Assembly: GCA_903858685.1 (NCBI GenBank)
Contig: CAIOJR010000041.1
Span: 1 to 56,000, forward strand
Direction of reading: 5' to 3'
Length of the DNA: 56,000 nt
Origin: an uncultured Caulobacterales bacterium
GTDB taxonomy: Bacteria > Pseudomonadota > Alphaproteobacteria > Caulobacterales > Caulobacteraceae
In this document: one piece after another, positions 28,132-36,875 of the stretch
How the letters are laid out: each line of letters opens with the position of its first letter
How positions within the stretch are numbered: position 1 is the stretch's first letter
Notes under the pieces: model-generated
The model's database searches: none
The model's input: only the letters and a program-made list of their open reading frames with translations
What the model was told of the DNA's origin: nothing
Translations under genes and position numbers: made by a program

Positions 28132-28752
28132 TCAGGATTTTCCGGGGCGGCGCGAGGTCCAGCCGGGATCTGAAAGCGTGGCCAATATGTCTCTGACCTG
28201 TTCGCGCGCATGGTCGATGCCATGGCTTGTATCGACCACAAAATCGGCCCGCGCGCGCTTTTCGGCGTCAGGAAGCTGTCGGGCCAGTATGGCGTCGAGC
28301 TTTTCAGGCGCCATGTCCGGTCGGGCCAATACCCGCTCTCTTTGCAAAGCGGGCGGGGCTGACACGACGACGATCGCGTCGAGCGCGGCATCCCCGCCCG
28401 TCTCGAACAGGAGTGGAACGTCCAGCACCGCCAAGTCGGCGCCGCCTTCCCGCGCCGCCTGGAAAAAGGCCATTCTGTCGGCGCCTAGTATTGGATGAAC
28501 CACGGCTTCCAGTTGTTTCAACGCAGCAGGGTCACCCAGAACCTTGGCGCTTAGACGGCTTCGGTCAATGGCGCCGTCGATGACGACGCCAGGAAAAGCC
28601 GCGCCGACAGGTCCGACAGCCGCGCCGCCGGGCGCATAGAGTTTGTGAACCGCAGCGTCAGCATCATAAACGGGCGCGCCGGCTTCTGCAAACAGAGCGG
28701 CCGTCGTGGATTTGCCCATTCCGATGGATCCGGTCAGCCCGATCAATCGCAT
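28132..28752 (-). CDS. coaE: dephospho-CoA kinase
   Basis: Final step of coenzyme A synthesis, phosphorylating dephospho-CoA at the 3' hydroxyl. The 206 residues have the P-loop GSIGMGKST (7-15), [17 protein letters not shown] and [11 protein letters not shown], all standard. The start at 28752 (MRLIGLTG) is supported by AAGGCGG upstream; the frame is open to 28800 without family similarity. It lies between aroE and dnaQ. Confidence 0.95.
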   Translation of the reverse strand: MRLIGLTGSIGMGKSTTAALFAEAGAPVYDADAAVHKLYAPGGAAVGPVGAAFPGVVIDGAIDRSRLSAKVLGDPAALKQLEAVVHPILGADRMAFFQAAREGGADLAVLDVPLLFETGGDAALDAIVVVSAPPALQRERVLARPDMAPEKLDAILARQLPDAEKRARADFVVDTSHGIDHAREQVRDILATLSDPGWTSRRPGKS

Positions 28753-28796
28753 CTTGTGACCGCCTTGTAGCCCTTGATCATTCGTCCCGCGCCTCC

Positions 28797-29660
28797 TCAA
28801 ACCTGTCCAGCCAGCGCAGCTAACAGGATTGCGCGACTATCGACCGCTTCCGGCGGACTGACTCCATAAAACGCTGCAAAACTTGGTCGCGCCTGTCCGA
28901 TCAGCATGTCCAGCCCATCTACCGGCGCATATCCCAGATGCTCGCAGCTTTGAAGAAAGGCCGTTTTCAGCGGCGTGTAGACCATGTCCATCGCCACAGC
29001 CCCGGCACATGTCGCCGGCGGCGGCGTGGGCAGGGCGTCGCCGCCGCTCAACCCGCCCGATGTGGCGTTCACCAAGGTCGCCACGCCGTCAAACGCCCGT
29101 TCCGTCTGGTCCCAGCCAAAGGCGGAACACCCCAGGTCTGCCGCGATCGCTTCGGCTCGACTGAGCGTTCGGTTGAGCACGCGAACATCTTTCGCGCCAC
29201 CGGCCATCAAGGCGGCGACCGCGCCGCGCGCCGCACCGCCGGCCCCCAGAACAACCACCGGCCCCTGATCGGCTCGCCAATGAGGGGTTTGTTGCTGAAA
29301 GGCATAGAACAGCCCGAGTCCGTCGGTGTTTTTCGCCATGATCCGTTCATCCGGGGAAAAGACCAAGAGATTGGCCGCTCCAGCGCGACGCGCCGCCTCA
29401 TCCGCCTCATCGGCCAGGACCAGGGCGCGCTCCTTGAACGGCAAGGTGACGTTCAGGCCTGCAAACACGCCCCCCTTGAGTCCGTCGACAAGACGCTCAA
29501 ATCCACCCTCGGTGACGCGCAAGGGCACATAGGCGGCGTCCAGACCCAGATGATCAATCCAGGCGCCATGAAGTCTGGGGCTGAGAGAATGACGTATCGG
29601 GTGTCCCACGACGCCGGCTGTCCTGGCGGCGCCGGTTAAAAGCCTGCTTGCAGAGGTCAC
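28797..29660 (-). CDS. aroE: shikimate dehydrogenase
   Basis: NADPH-dependent reduction of 3-dehydroshikimate to shikimate. The 287 residues show [15 protein letters not shown] (substrate site), NVTLPFKE with the catalytic Lys, NTDGLGL with the catalytic Asp, [13 protein letters not shown] (dinucleotide fold) and NRTLSRAE. The GTG start at 29660 overlaps the maf stop (GTGA), so translation is coupled. It is a second shikimate-pathway gene in the window, far from aroA. Confidence 0.95.
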   Translation of the reverse strand: MTSASRLLTGAARTAGVVGHPIRHSLSPRLHGAWIDHLGLDAAYVPLRVTEGGFERLVDGLKGGVFAGLNVTLPFKERALVLADEADEAARRAGAANLLVFSPDERIMAKNTDGLGLFYAFQQQTPHWRADQGPVVVLGAGGAARGAVAALMAGGAKDVRVLNRTLSRAEAIAADLGCSAFGWDQTERAFDGVATLVNATSGGLSGGDALPTPPPATCAGAVAMDMVYTPLKTAFLQSCEHLGYAPVDGLDMLIGQARPSFAAFYGVSPPEAVDSRAILLAALAGQV

Positions 29661-30247
29661 GAGGCGACAGCGCCCCGGATCCGCAGATAGTCAAGAAGCT
29701 CCACAAGGGGCAAACCCAGTATGGTGAAATAGTCGCCATCAATGGCGCTGAAAAGTTGCACGCCCAGCCCTTCCAGATGATAGCCGCCCACTGCGCAGAG
29801 CACGGTTTCGCCACACGAAGCTATATAATCGTCTAGCCAGTCGTCCGAAAACGGTCGAACCGTCAGACGGGCTGTTTTCAGAACTCGCCAGACGGGTTGG
29901 CCCTTTTCGGAAATGACCAGGGCGGAATGAAGCTGATGTGTTCGCCCGCGCATCTGGCGCAGGGTTTCGCGCAACACCTTGAGATCGTCCGCCTTATCGA
30001 CCAGTTTTCCATCCAGATCGAGGGTTTGGTCCGCTCCGATGACCAGTCCGGGTCTGGAGCCGGACAATTTCGACGCCTTCAGTTCGGCCAGCGCGTCAGC
30101 CACTTCACGCGGGCTGAGACCGCCGGCCAGAAGCGCGGGCTTGACGGACGCCTCGTCGATCCCCGATGCGACCATATCGACCGCGAGGCCCGCGGCTGCG
30201 AGCAGCGCGCGTCTGGCTGCACTTGTAGAAGCGAGGGTCAGTAACAT
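29657..30247 (-). CDS. maf: Maf family nucleotide pyrophosphatase
   Basis: House-cleaning nucleoside triphosphate pyrophosphatase of the Maf/YceF family. About 196 residues from the ATG at 30247. It has LASTSAARRALL (family signature SxSxxR), IGADQTLDLDGKL and RGRTHQLHSALVI as in alphaproteobacterial Maf. A TTG at 30262 overlapping the ppsR stop is an alternative start. Its stop overlaps the aroE start. Confidence 0.9.
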   Translation of the reverse strand: MLLTLASTSAARRALLAAAGLAVDMVASGIDEASVKPALLAGGLSPREVADALAELKASKLSGSRPGLVIGADQTLDLDGKLVDKADDLKVLRETLRQMRGRTHQLHSALVISEKGQPVWRVLKTARLTVRPFSDDWLDDYIASCGETVLCAVGGYHLEGLGVQLFSAIDGDYFTILGLPLVELLDYLRIRGAVAS

Positions 30248-30258
30248 GGCGTCCAGTT

Positions 30259-31113
30259 TCAAGGTTGTGGCGCTTCCAGACGGGCCGCCTGTCGAGCGTT
30301 CATCAGATTGATCACGGCAGCAGCCGTCTCTTCCACCGAACGCCGGCTCACATCAATGACCGGCCAGCCCTGACGGTCAAACAGTCGACGGGCCTGAACA
30401 ATCTCTTCGCGTACGGCGTCGGCATCCACATAGGCGCTCTCACGCGCCTCATTCAAGGATAACAACCGGTTACGACGAATCTGGATCAAACGGTCCGGCG
30501 AAAGGATCAGACCAACAATGAGGGGGCCGTCGCGGCGGAACAGCGCGTCCGGCAAGGTCGCGCCAGGGACCAGGGGGACATTGGCGGATCGAACGCCCCG
30601 ATGCGCCAGATAAATGCTGGTGGGCGTCTTGGATGTCCGGCTGACGCCGACAAGGATAACGTCCGCACTTTCAAGGTTCTGTCCGCCCTGGCCGTCATCA
30701 TGGCCGATTGCGAAGTTCAGGGCCTCTATACGATTGAAGTAGTCTGTATCCATGGCGTGCTGAGCCCCGACCCTGGTGGTCAGCTGAGCCCCCAAATACC
30801 GGCCCAGCGCCGCGGTCAGCGGATCCAGCGCGGCTATGCATGGCGCCATGAAGGACCGGCAACCGTCTTCAAGCAATGATCTGAGCTCCCGGTCGACAAT
30901 CGTATGGATCACGACGCCGGGCGCGTCTTCGATCTCGCGCATCACCCGTTCCAGCTGGCGGGTGGACCGGACAAGCGGATAGATGTGCTCGATCGGCAGG
31001 ACATTATCAAATCGCGCGACCACCGCTTTGGAAATGGCGTTCAGGGTTTCGCCGGTAGAGTCCGAGACCAGATGCACATGAAAATAGGTTGCGAGACGAT
31101 GGGCTGTGACCAT
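30259..31113 (-). CDS. ppsR: pyruvate phosphate dikinase regulatory protein (DUF299 kinase-pyrophosphorylase)
   Basis: Bifunctional Ser/Thr kinase and pyrophosphorylase that controls PEP synthase or pyruvate phosphate dikinase. The 284 residues begin with FHVHLVSDSTGETLNAI and hold the ADP-binding P-loop-like GVSRTSKTPTSIYLA, EALNFAIGHDDGQ and DVSRRSVEETAA, all typical of DUF299. It is the first gene left of the putative origin and is transcribed away from it, matching the gene reported on one side of the Caulobacter origin. Confidence 0.93.
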   Translation of the reverse strand: MVTAHRLATYFHVHLVSDSTGETLNAISKAVVARFDNVLPIEHIYPLVRSTRQLERVMREIEDAPGVVIHTIVDRELRSLLEDGCRSFMAPCIAALDPLTAALGRYLGAQLTTRVGAQHAMDTDYFNRIEALNFAIGHDDGQGGQNLESADVILVGVSRTSKTPTSIYLAHRGVRSANVPLVPGATLPDALFRRDGPLIVGLILSPDRLIQIRRNRLLSLNEARESAYVDADAVREEIVQARRLFDRQGWPVIDVSRRSVEETAAAVINLMNARQAARLEAPQP

Positions 31114-31217
31114 GGTCGGGGCTGTACCTCTCTCAAGTCTTCAAATGCCTTTCGTGGGACAGGGAAGTCCTGAAGCACAAAACGGTGGATGATCCGGTGA
31201 ATGACATTGGCCGAACC

Positions 31218-31226
31218 TGGGGATCA
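31218..31226 (-). promoter_or_regulatory. DnaA G-box-like site
   Basis: Read on the - strand: TGATCCCCA. It is one base from the TGATCCACA-like G-boxes described for the Caulobacter origin. No perfect TTATCCACA occurs in this intergenic region. Confidence 0.45.
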
Positions 31227-31395
31227 ATGAGGAGGAAACGCGTTCTGATCCGGTTTGCCAAGGGTCGCGGGGGGTTAGGGGGGAGGATTCACCATTTTGT
31301 CCACGCTTCGGCGCCGTGTGAAACAGACTTTTTCACCGGTCAAGGAAAACAAGGTTCGTGGGCCGCGCCCATCGGGATGGACCCACAGGACATCG

Positions 31396-31410
31396 TTAAA
31401 AAACCCTTAA
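31396..31410. promoter_or_regulatory. CtrA box 1 of the origin
   Basis: TTAA, seven bases (AAAACCC), TTAA: exact match to the full CtrA consensus TTAA-N7-TTAA. CtrA bound here would repress replication initiation. Confidence 0.8.
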
Positions 31411-31423
31411 CGAGCTCAGGAGC

Positions 31424-31438
31424 TTAACAAATGGTTAA
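31424..31438. promoter_or_regulatory. CtrA box 2 of the origin
   Basis: TTAA, CAAATGG, TTAA: exact match, 28 bases (start to start) from box 1, so the two are on nearly the same face or about two and a half turns apart. Confidence 0.8.
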
Positions 31439-31476
31439 CACGGCGGGATCAATGGGAGTCCAGCTCCGCCATATAG

Positions 31477-31491
31477 TTAACAAGCTGTTAA
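31477..31491. promoter_or_regulatory. CtrA box 3 of the origin
   Basis: TTAA, CAAGCTG, TTAA: exact match, 53 bases from box 2, about five helical turns, and 182 bases before the hemE start. Confidence 0.8.
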
Positions 31492-31672
31492 TAGATGGTC
31501 GCGGCCCTTGGGGTGGTGAGCGAGTGTCCCCGACCTCACCGGCTCTACAAGCCTCCACAAACCTAATTTATCTTCCTTTCAGGAGAGAGATAGAAAGAGG
31601 CTTTTCAGGGAGCTGGAACAGAATCTGATCTTCCTCTTGAGCCTGGGACGCGTTCGTCGTTTATGCGGTCTC

Positions 31673-32740
31673 ATGACAGCTGATACGCCTCATTCCGCCC
31701 CTGCCCAGACCTCATTGACTGAGCCCGATTTTTTGCGTGTGCTGAAAGGGGCGCGGCTAGCGTCGCCCCCTGTTTGGTTCATGCGCCAGGCTGGTCGTTA
31801 TCTGCCCGAATACAGGGCTTTGCGAGCGACAGCGCCGGATTTTATCAGCTTTTGCCTAAACCCGGATATGGCGGCTGAAGCGACCCTGCAACCGATGCGG
31901 CGTTTCCCGTTCAGCGCGGCTATCGTCTTTGCGGATATTTTGCTGATACCGGAAGCTCTGGGTCAAAAAGTGTGGTTCGAGGCAGGGGAAGGGCCCAAGC
32001 TTGGGGAATTGCCCGACATTTCGGTTCTGGAAGCCAATGTGCCCTTTGCCGCTGATCGCCTGTCGGCAGTGGGGGAAACCCTGTCCAGGGTTCGGGCGAA
32101 ACTTGAACCCAATCGCGCTCTGATCGGCTTTGCAGGCGCACCCTGGACGGTTCTGACCTATATGATAGAGCGAGGGTCGAGCAATCGCGAGCACGCCAGA
32201 TCCTATGCCTGGCGAAATCCGCAGCATGTGGATCAGCTTCTGGCCATTCTGGTGGAATCGACCGCCCAATATCTTGCGATGCAGGTCAAGGCAGGCGCGC
32301 AGGCTTTGCAAATCTTTGAGTCATGGGCTGAAGGACTGTCAGAAAGCCAGTTCAGACGTCTGGTCATTGCACCTCATCAGGCGCTTGTGTCCCGACTGGT
32401 TGAATTGGGTGTTTCTGTGCCCGTCATTGGTTTTCCGAGAGGCGGAGGCGGTCTGTCCCTCCTGTATGCGCAGAGTGTCGAGGTCCAGGCTGTCGGGCTG
32501 GATACGTCCACACCGCTGCAGCTTGGTCGTGACATTCAAAAGCTGCGAACGATACAGGGTGCGCTTGACCCGCTTGCCTTGCGGGCGGGAGGGCCGGAAT
32601 TGGATGCCGAAGTGGAGCGCCTCCTGGATGCCTGGGGTCAGGGGCCCTACATCTTCAATCTGGGACACGGCATTTTGCCAGACACGCCTATGGCTCATGT
32701 CGAGCAGGTTCTGGCTCGTGTCACGGGGCGGGGGGTTTGA
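31673..32740 (+). CDS. hemE: uroporphyrinogen decarboxylase
   Basis: Converts uroporphyrinogen III to coproporphyrinogen III in heme synthesis. The product is 355 residues with PVWFMRQAGRYLPEYR (signature 1), FPFSAAIVFADIL, GFAGAPWTVLTYMIE (signature 2) and FNLGHGILPDTP near the end. The ATG at 31673 is preferred; a frame extension to 31637 lacks conservation. Its promoter lies in the origin region, as in Caulobacter, where hemE transcription is linked to origin control. Its stop overlaps the hemH start (TGATG). Confidence 0.95.
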   Translation: MTADTPHSAPAQTSLTEPDFLRVLKGARLASPPVWFMRQAGRYLPEYRALRATAPDFISFCLNPDMAAEATLQPMRRFPFSAAIVFADILLIPEALGQKVWFEAGEGPKLGELPDISVLEANVPFAADRLSAVGETLSRVRAKLEPNRALIGFAGAPWTVLTYMIERGSSNREHARSYAWRNPQHVDQLLAILVESTAQYLAMQVKAGAQALQIFESWAEGLSESQFRRLVIAPHQALVSRLVELGVSVPVIGFPRGGGGLSLLYAQSVEVQAVGLDTSTPLQLGRDIQKLRTIQGALDPLALRAGGPELDAEVERLLDAWGQGPYIFNLGHGILPDTPMAHVEQVLARVTGRGV

Positions 32741-33804
32741 TGAGCACCGAACGCGGTAAGCTGGCTGTCGTCCTCTTCAATCTAGGCGGTCCTGATGGGC
32801 CAGACGCGGTGCGCCCGTTTCTGTTCAACCTGTTTCGTGACAAGGCGATTATCGGGGCGCCAGCGGCGATCCGATATCCCTTGGCGGCGTTCATTTCCAC
32901 AATGCGGGCCCCATCAGCGCGCAAGAACTATGATTTGATGGGCGGGGGATCGCCGCTCTTGCCCGAAACGGTTGCTCAAGCGGAAGCTTTGGAAGAGTCG
33001 TTGGCGCAGCGGTTGCCAGACCGTCACGTCAAGGTGTTCGTCGCCATGCGCTATTGGAAACCCTTTACCGAACAGGCGGCTAAAGCGGTGCAGGCGTTTG
33101 ATCCGGAAGAGGTGGTGCTGCTGCCGCTCTATCCGCAATTCTCCACCACCACGACCGGATCTTCGTTGAAGGCCTGGAACCGCGCCTATGATGGCGGTGC
33201 GTCAGTTCATACGGTCTGTTGCTACCCGACCTCGTCAGGATTGATCGAGGCTCACGCCAAGCGAATTCAGGACTGTTGGCAGGCGGCGGGGTCGCCCCCT
33301 AATATCCGACTACTCTTTTCGGCCCATGGTTTGCCCGAAAAAGTCATTCTGGACGGCGATCCCTATCAGGCCCAGATTGAACAGACTGCGGCGGCTGTCG
33401 CCGAAAGGCTTGGAGCGAGTTGGGATTGGCAGGTTTGTTATCAAAGCCGGGTGGGCCCACTGAAATGGATTGGCCCCTCGACCATCGAGGCCATTCAGAC
33501 AGCGGGAAAAGATGGCAAGGGCGTTTTGTTGACGCCCATCGCCTTCGTCTCGGAACATGTGGAAACCCTGGTCGAGCTGGATCATGAATATGCTGAGCTT
33601 GCTCGCGGGCTTGGGGTTTCCCCCTATTTGCGCGCACCGGCTTTGGGTGTCACGGATCGATTTATCGACACCTTGAGCGAAGCAACGATCGATGTGCTTC
33701 GTAAAACACCAGGAATGGAACCGTTCCAGTCTCAAGTCTGCGATAACAAATGGGGTCAGTGCCCAAGGACATGTAATGCGTATCAATCTGGAGCGAAGCG
33801 TTGA
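32740..33804 (+). CDS. hemH: ferrochelatase with C-terminal cysteine cluster
   Basis: Inserts ferrous iron into protoporphyrin IX. The 354 residues include LFNLGGPDGPDAV, AMRYWKPFTEQA, LLPLYPQFSTTTTGS, the catalytic-His motif FSAHGLPEK, and the C-terminal TPIAFVSEHVETLVELD. The tail VCDNKWGQCPRTC gives Cys-x6-Cys-x3-Cys, together with an earlier Cys pair in VCCYPTS. This matches the [2Fe-2S]-containing ferrochelatases reported for Caulobacter crescentus and mycobacteria. Start ATG at 32740 overlaps the hemE stop by one base; its stop overlaps hemJ. Confidence 0.95.
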   Translation: MSTERGKLAVVLFNLGGPDGPDAVRPFLFNLFRDKAIIGAPAAIRYPLAAFISTMRAPSARKNYDLMGGGSPLLPETVAQAEALEESLAQRLPDRHVKVFVAMRYWKPFTEQAAKAVQAFDPEEVVLLPLYPQFSTTTTGSSLKAWNRAYDGGASVHTVCCYPTSSGLIEAHAKRIQDCWQAAGSPPNIRLLFSAHGLPEKVILDGDPYQAQIEQTAAAVAERLGASWDWQVCYQSRVGPLKWIGPSTIEAIQTAGKDGKGVLLTPIAFVSEHVETLVELDHEYAELARGLGVSPYLRAPALGVTDRFIDTLSEATIDVLRKTPGMEPFQSQVCDNKWGQCPRTCNAYQSGAKR

Positions 33805-34253
33805 TCGCCCATTATAACCTGATCAGGGGATTGCATATTCTCTCCGTCATCGCCTGGATGGCAGGGATGCTTTATCTTCCACGGTTGTTTGTCTATCATA
33901 CGCGGGCAATTCCGGGCGGGGAATTGGACAAAACCTTAACGGTGATGGAAGAGAAACTTTTGCGGATCATCATGAATCCCGCAATGGTTGCTGCTTTACT
34001 GTTCGGCTTAAGTTTGGTCTGGATAGATGGGCACGTGCGAGGATGGGCTTTTCTTCTGAAGCCCTGGATGCTGACCAAGCTTGGCGCCCTGATCGTTTTG
34101 TTTGGCTGGCATGGCTTTTTGTCATCAGCCCGCCGCAGGTTCGCAGCCGGTGTGAACAATCGTTCTGAAAAGTTCTGGCGGATGACGAACGAATTACCTT
34201 TCGTCGCGGCGACGGTGATCGTTCTGTCAGTCACTACCAAGTTCCTGGACTGA
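33801..34253 (+). CDS. hemJ: protoporphyrinogen IX oxidase HemJ
   Basis: Inner-membrane, heme-containing oxidase that makes protoporphyrin IX, replacing HemG or HemY in many alphaproteobacteria. The 150 residues hold about four helices and conserved features: an early His in RGLHILSVIAWMAGMLYLPRLFVYH, EEKLLRIIMNPAM and LTKLGALIVLFGWHGF. The start is TTG at 33801, overlapping the hemH stop (TTGA). The three genes hemE, hemH and hemJ are coupled and encode steps of one pathway. Confidence 0.93.
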   Translation: MIAHYNLIRGLHILSVIAWMAGMLYLPRLFVYHTRAIPGGELDKTLTVMEEKLLRIIMNPAMVAALLFGLSLVWIDGHVRGWAFLLKPWMLTKLGALIVLFGWHGFLSSARRRFAAGVNNRSEKFWRMTNELPFVAATVIVLSVTTKFLD

Positions 34254-34462
34254 TCCCAGTCAGATCGCTTGACCCTGGGCTCGCATTATGGTTCCGCTGT
34301 GGTGATGTCGCTTGCGCGGTTCGCCGCTGCAGTGCGCGTCAACAGACCGCGTGCGGTTCTCGCATGACAACGGTCCCCACGATAATCCATGGCGTCTCAT
34401 GCGCCTTCACACCCCTTATTGCCGACCGGCCTATTGCGCCTGTCTGGCGGCGATGGGGTGTC

Positions 34463-34468
34463 TATAGT
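34463..34468 (+). promoter_or_regulatory. possible -10 element of rho
   Basis: TATAGT 17 bases before the rho ATG, in the 231-base hemJ-rho gap. No matching -35 is evident at 16-18 bases, so this is tentative. The rest of the gap holds no gene I can support; rho leaders often carry autoregulatory sequence. Confidence 0.3.
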
Positions 34469-34484
34469 CTAGAGAGCGACGATC

Positions 34485-35840
34485 ATGTCAGATGAATTCC
34501 CGACCGAGCTTGAAATCGAAATCGACGCTGAAAATAGCGTTCCTGGCGAGGCTGGCCTGGCTGGCGCCTTGGGCGTAGAGCGCATGTCGCTTCAGGAGCT
34601 CAAAGAGAAGACGCCAGCGGACCTTCTTGCTTTCGCTGAAAGCCTTGAAATTGAAAACGCCAATTCCATGCGTAAGCAGGATATGATGTTCGCAATTCTC
34701 AAGGCCCTGGCCGAAGAAGGCGTTGAGATTTCAGGCTCTGGTGTTCTGGAAGTATTGCAGGACGGATTTGGGTTTTTACGCAGCCCGGAAGCAAATTACC
34801 TGGCCGGACCGGATGATATTTACGTCTCCCCCACGATGATCCGTAAATATGGGTTACGGACTGGGGATACGGTGGATGGCCCTGTCCGCGCGCCGCGCGA
34901 AGGGGAGCGGTATTTCGCCATCACAAAGGTCGACAAGGTCAATTTCGAAAACCCTGAGAATGTCCGGCATAAGGTCCATTTCGATAATTTGACGCCGCTC
35001 TATCCTGACGAGCGGTTGTTCATGGAGATTCAGGATCCGACCCTGAAAGATCGCTCGGGTCGAGTGATCGATATTGTGTCGCCGCTTGGCAAGGGCCAAC
35101 GCTGTCTGATCGTGGCTCCGCCGCGGGTAGGCAAGACGGTGATGCTTCAGAACATCGCCAAATCCATAGCGGCGAACCATCCCGAATCCTACCTCATCGT
35201 GCTTCTGATCGATGAGCGCCCGGAAGAGGTTACGGACATGCAGCGCACTGTGAAGGGCGAGGTGATCTCTTCGACCTTCGATGAACCGGCGACCCGGCAT
35301 GTCGCGGTGGCGGAAATGGTCATAGAAAAAGCCAAGCGTCTTGTGGAGCACAAGCGCGACGTCGTGATCCTGCTCGACTCGATCACGCGTCTGGGTCGTG
35401 CCTATAACACGGTCGTGCCTTCGTCAGGCAAGGTGCTGACCGGGGGCGTGGACGCAAACGCGCTTCAACGGCCGAAGCGTTTCTTTGGCGCCGCCCGCAA
35501 TATTGAAGAGGGCGGTTCTCTGACGATTATCGCGACCGCCCTCATCGATACGGGCAGCCGGATGGATGAAGTCATCTTTGAGGAATTCAAAGGCACGGGC
35601 AATTCCGAAATCGTCCTCGACCGGAAGGTTGCTGACAAGCGTGTCTTCCCGGCTATGGATATTCTGAAATCGGGCACGCGGAAGGAAGAACTGCTGTCGC
35701 CTAAGGATCAGTTGCAAAAGACATATGTCTTGCGGCGGATTCTCAATCCGATGGGCGCACAGGATGCGATTGAGTTCCTGCTCGATAAGCTTCGCCAGTC
35801 CAAGAACAATGCGGACTTCTTCCAGTCCATGAACACCTAG
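34485..35840 (+). CDS. rho: transcription termination factor Rho
   Basis: Hexameric RNA-dependent ATPase that terminates transcription. The 451 residues begin with a short acidic extension (to about 32), then the Rho N-terminal and cold-shock RNA-binding domains ([23 protein letters not shown]), then the ATPase with Walker [32 protein letters not shown] (Walker B) and the Q/R loop [20 protein letters not shown]. All catalytic features are intact. Confidence 0.97.
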   Translation: MSDEFPTELEIEIDAENSVPGEAGLAGALGVERMSLQELKEKTPADLLAFAESLEIENANSMRKQDMMFAILKALAEEGVEISGSGVLEVLQDGFGFLRSPEANYLAGPDDIYVSPTMIRKYGLRTGDTVDGPVRAPREGERYFAITKVDKVNFENPENVRHKVHFDNLTPLYPDERLFMEIQDPTLKDRSGRVIDIVSPLGKGQRCLIVAPPRVGKTVMLQNIAKSIAANHPESYLIVLLIDERPEEVTDMQRTVKGEVISSTFDEPATRHVAVAEMVIEKAKRLVEHKRDVVILLDSITRLGRAYNTVVPSSGKVLTGGVDANALQRPKRFFGAARNIEEGGSLTIIATALIDTGSRMDEVIFEEFKGTGNSEIVLDRKVADKRVFPAMDILKSGTRKEELLSPKDQLQKTYVLRRILNPMGAQDAIEFLLDKLRQSKNNADFFQSMNT

Positions 35841-35859
35841 CCGGCCTTGCGGGGCCGGC
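35840..35859 (+). terminator. weak hairpin after rho
   Basis: A 7-bp GC stem (35840-35846 with 35853-35859) and a 6-base loop overlapping the rho stop codon, followed by CTTGTGGGG rather than a T run. Possibly a poor terminator or only a 3' end stabiliser. Confidence 0.35.
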
Positions 35860-35906
35860 CTTGTGGGGGGCGATGGATTTCAGCCCCCCCTCCCCCGCTC
35901 GGCATG

Positions 35907-36875
35907 CTAGAGTGTGATGATGGTGGCGCCCGTTGTTTCTCTGGCCGCCAAGGCCATATGGGCGTCGGAGATGCGGTCAAGCGTAAAACGCTGGCCGATC
36001 TGCACCTGGACCTTTCCCGACTGGATGATCGAGAACAAGGCGTGGGCGGCGGCGTCAAGCTCTTCGGTGTTGGCTACATAATCGAACAATGTCGGTCGTG
36101 TCAGGAATAACGACCCGCCCCTCGACAGGCGCAGAGGTTCAATGGCCGGAGCGGGGCCGGAGGCGTTGCCAAAGGAAATCAATATACCCCGGCGCTGGAG
36201 ACTGGCGAGACTGGCCTCGAAGGTCGTGGCGCCGACGGAATCATAGGCGACCTTGACGCCCATCCCATCAGTCAGATCTCGCACGCGTTCAGCAATATTT
36301 TCGCGCCGATAATTGATGACGGCGGTACAGCCGTTTCCTGCGGCAATAGACGCTTTGTCTTCAGAGCCTACGGCGCCAATGACCCGAATCCCAAGGCAGT
36401 TCAGCCATTGACATAAAATCAGTCCGACCCCCCCGGCCGCAGCGTGGACAAGAACGGTGTCACCCGCCGTCAGGGGCCAGATGCGTCGGGCGAGGAATTC
36501 GGCTGTCAGGCCTTTGAGGAACGATGCGGCGGCAATGTCTGAAGACACACCGTCCGGGATCAATACGGCACGATCAGCCTTGACCACATTCTGTTCTGCA
36601 TAGGCCCCAGGGCTGCTGCAATAGACAACACGATCGCCTGTCCTGAATCGCGTCACATCCTCGCCTACGGCCAGAACTCTACCCGCGGCTTCCAATCCCA
36701 ACCGGGCAGGCAGTTGCACAGGATAGAGGCCTTCGCGCTGATAGATGTCGATAAAATTCAACCCAATAGCATCATGTGCAATCAAGATTTCACCGGAGGC
36801 GGGCGGCGCTTGCTCCAGTTGCGCAAGCTCAAGCACTTCTGGTCCACCGGTCGTGTTGATCTGGACAGCGCGCAT
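35907..36875 (-). CDS. NADPH:quinone oxidoreductase (zinc-independent MDR family)
   Basis: A 322-residue medium-chain reductase of the quinone oxidoreductase (QorA) type: GLNFIDIYQREGLYP, LGLEAAGRVLAVGEDV, GAYAEQNVV, and the NADPH site VHAAAGGVGLILCQW. Zinc-binding Cys/His sets are absent, as expected. It probably reduces quinones or enones with NADPH in the cytoplasm. Its ATG overlaps the stop of the dienelactone hydrolase gene by one base (TAATG), so the two form a coupled pair. Confidence 0.92.
   Translation of the reverse strand: MRAVQINTTGGPEVLELAQLEQAPPASGEILIAHDAIGLNFIDIYQREGLYPVQLPARLGLEAAGRVLAVGEDVTRFRTGDRVVYCSSPGAYAEQNVVKADRAVLIPDGVSSDIAAASFLKGLTAEFLARRIWPLTAGDTVLVHAAAGGVGLILCQWLNCLGIRVIGAVGSEDKASIAAGNGCTAVINYRRENIAERVRDLTDGMGVKVAYDSVGATTFEASLASLQRRGILISFGNASGPAPAIEPLRLSRGGSLFLTRPTLFDYVANTEELDAAAHALFSIIQSGKVQVQIGQRFTLDRISDAHMALAARETTGATIITL

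Larger units (their letters stand above)
31114..31672. other. putative chromosomal replication origin (Cori-type)
   Basis: A 559-base gene-free stretch between divergently transcribed ppsR and hemE. Seen directly: three perfect TTAA-N7-TTAA boxes in under 100 bases, an AT-rich patch before hemE (around 31560-31575), three GANTC sites (31286, 31456, 31621), a G-box-like DnaA site (TGATCCCCA on the - strand at 31218-31226), two direct copies of TGATCCGGT (31190 and 31246), and TTGTCCACG (31297) as a weaker DnaA-box-like site. The Caulobacter crescentus origin lies beside hemE with CtrA boxes, DnaA boxes and CcrM sites, and partition genes lie nearby here too. The replication role is inferred from this combination. 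Confidence 0.8.

Noticed and set aside
31663-31683. Six-codon leader peptide (MRSHDS) overlapping the hemE start.
   Set aside because: No ribosome-binding site and no attenuator-like hairpins; likely chance.
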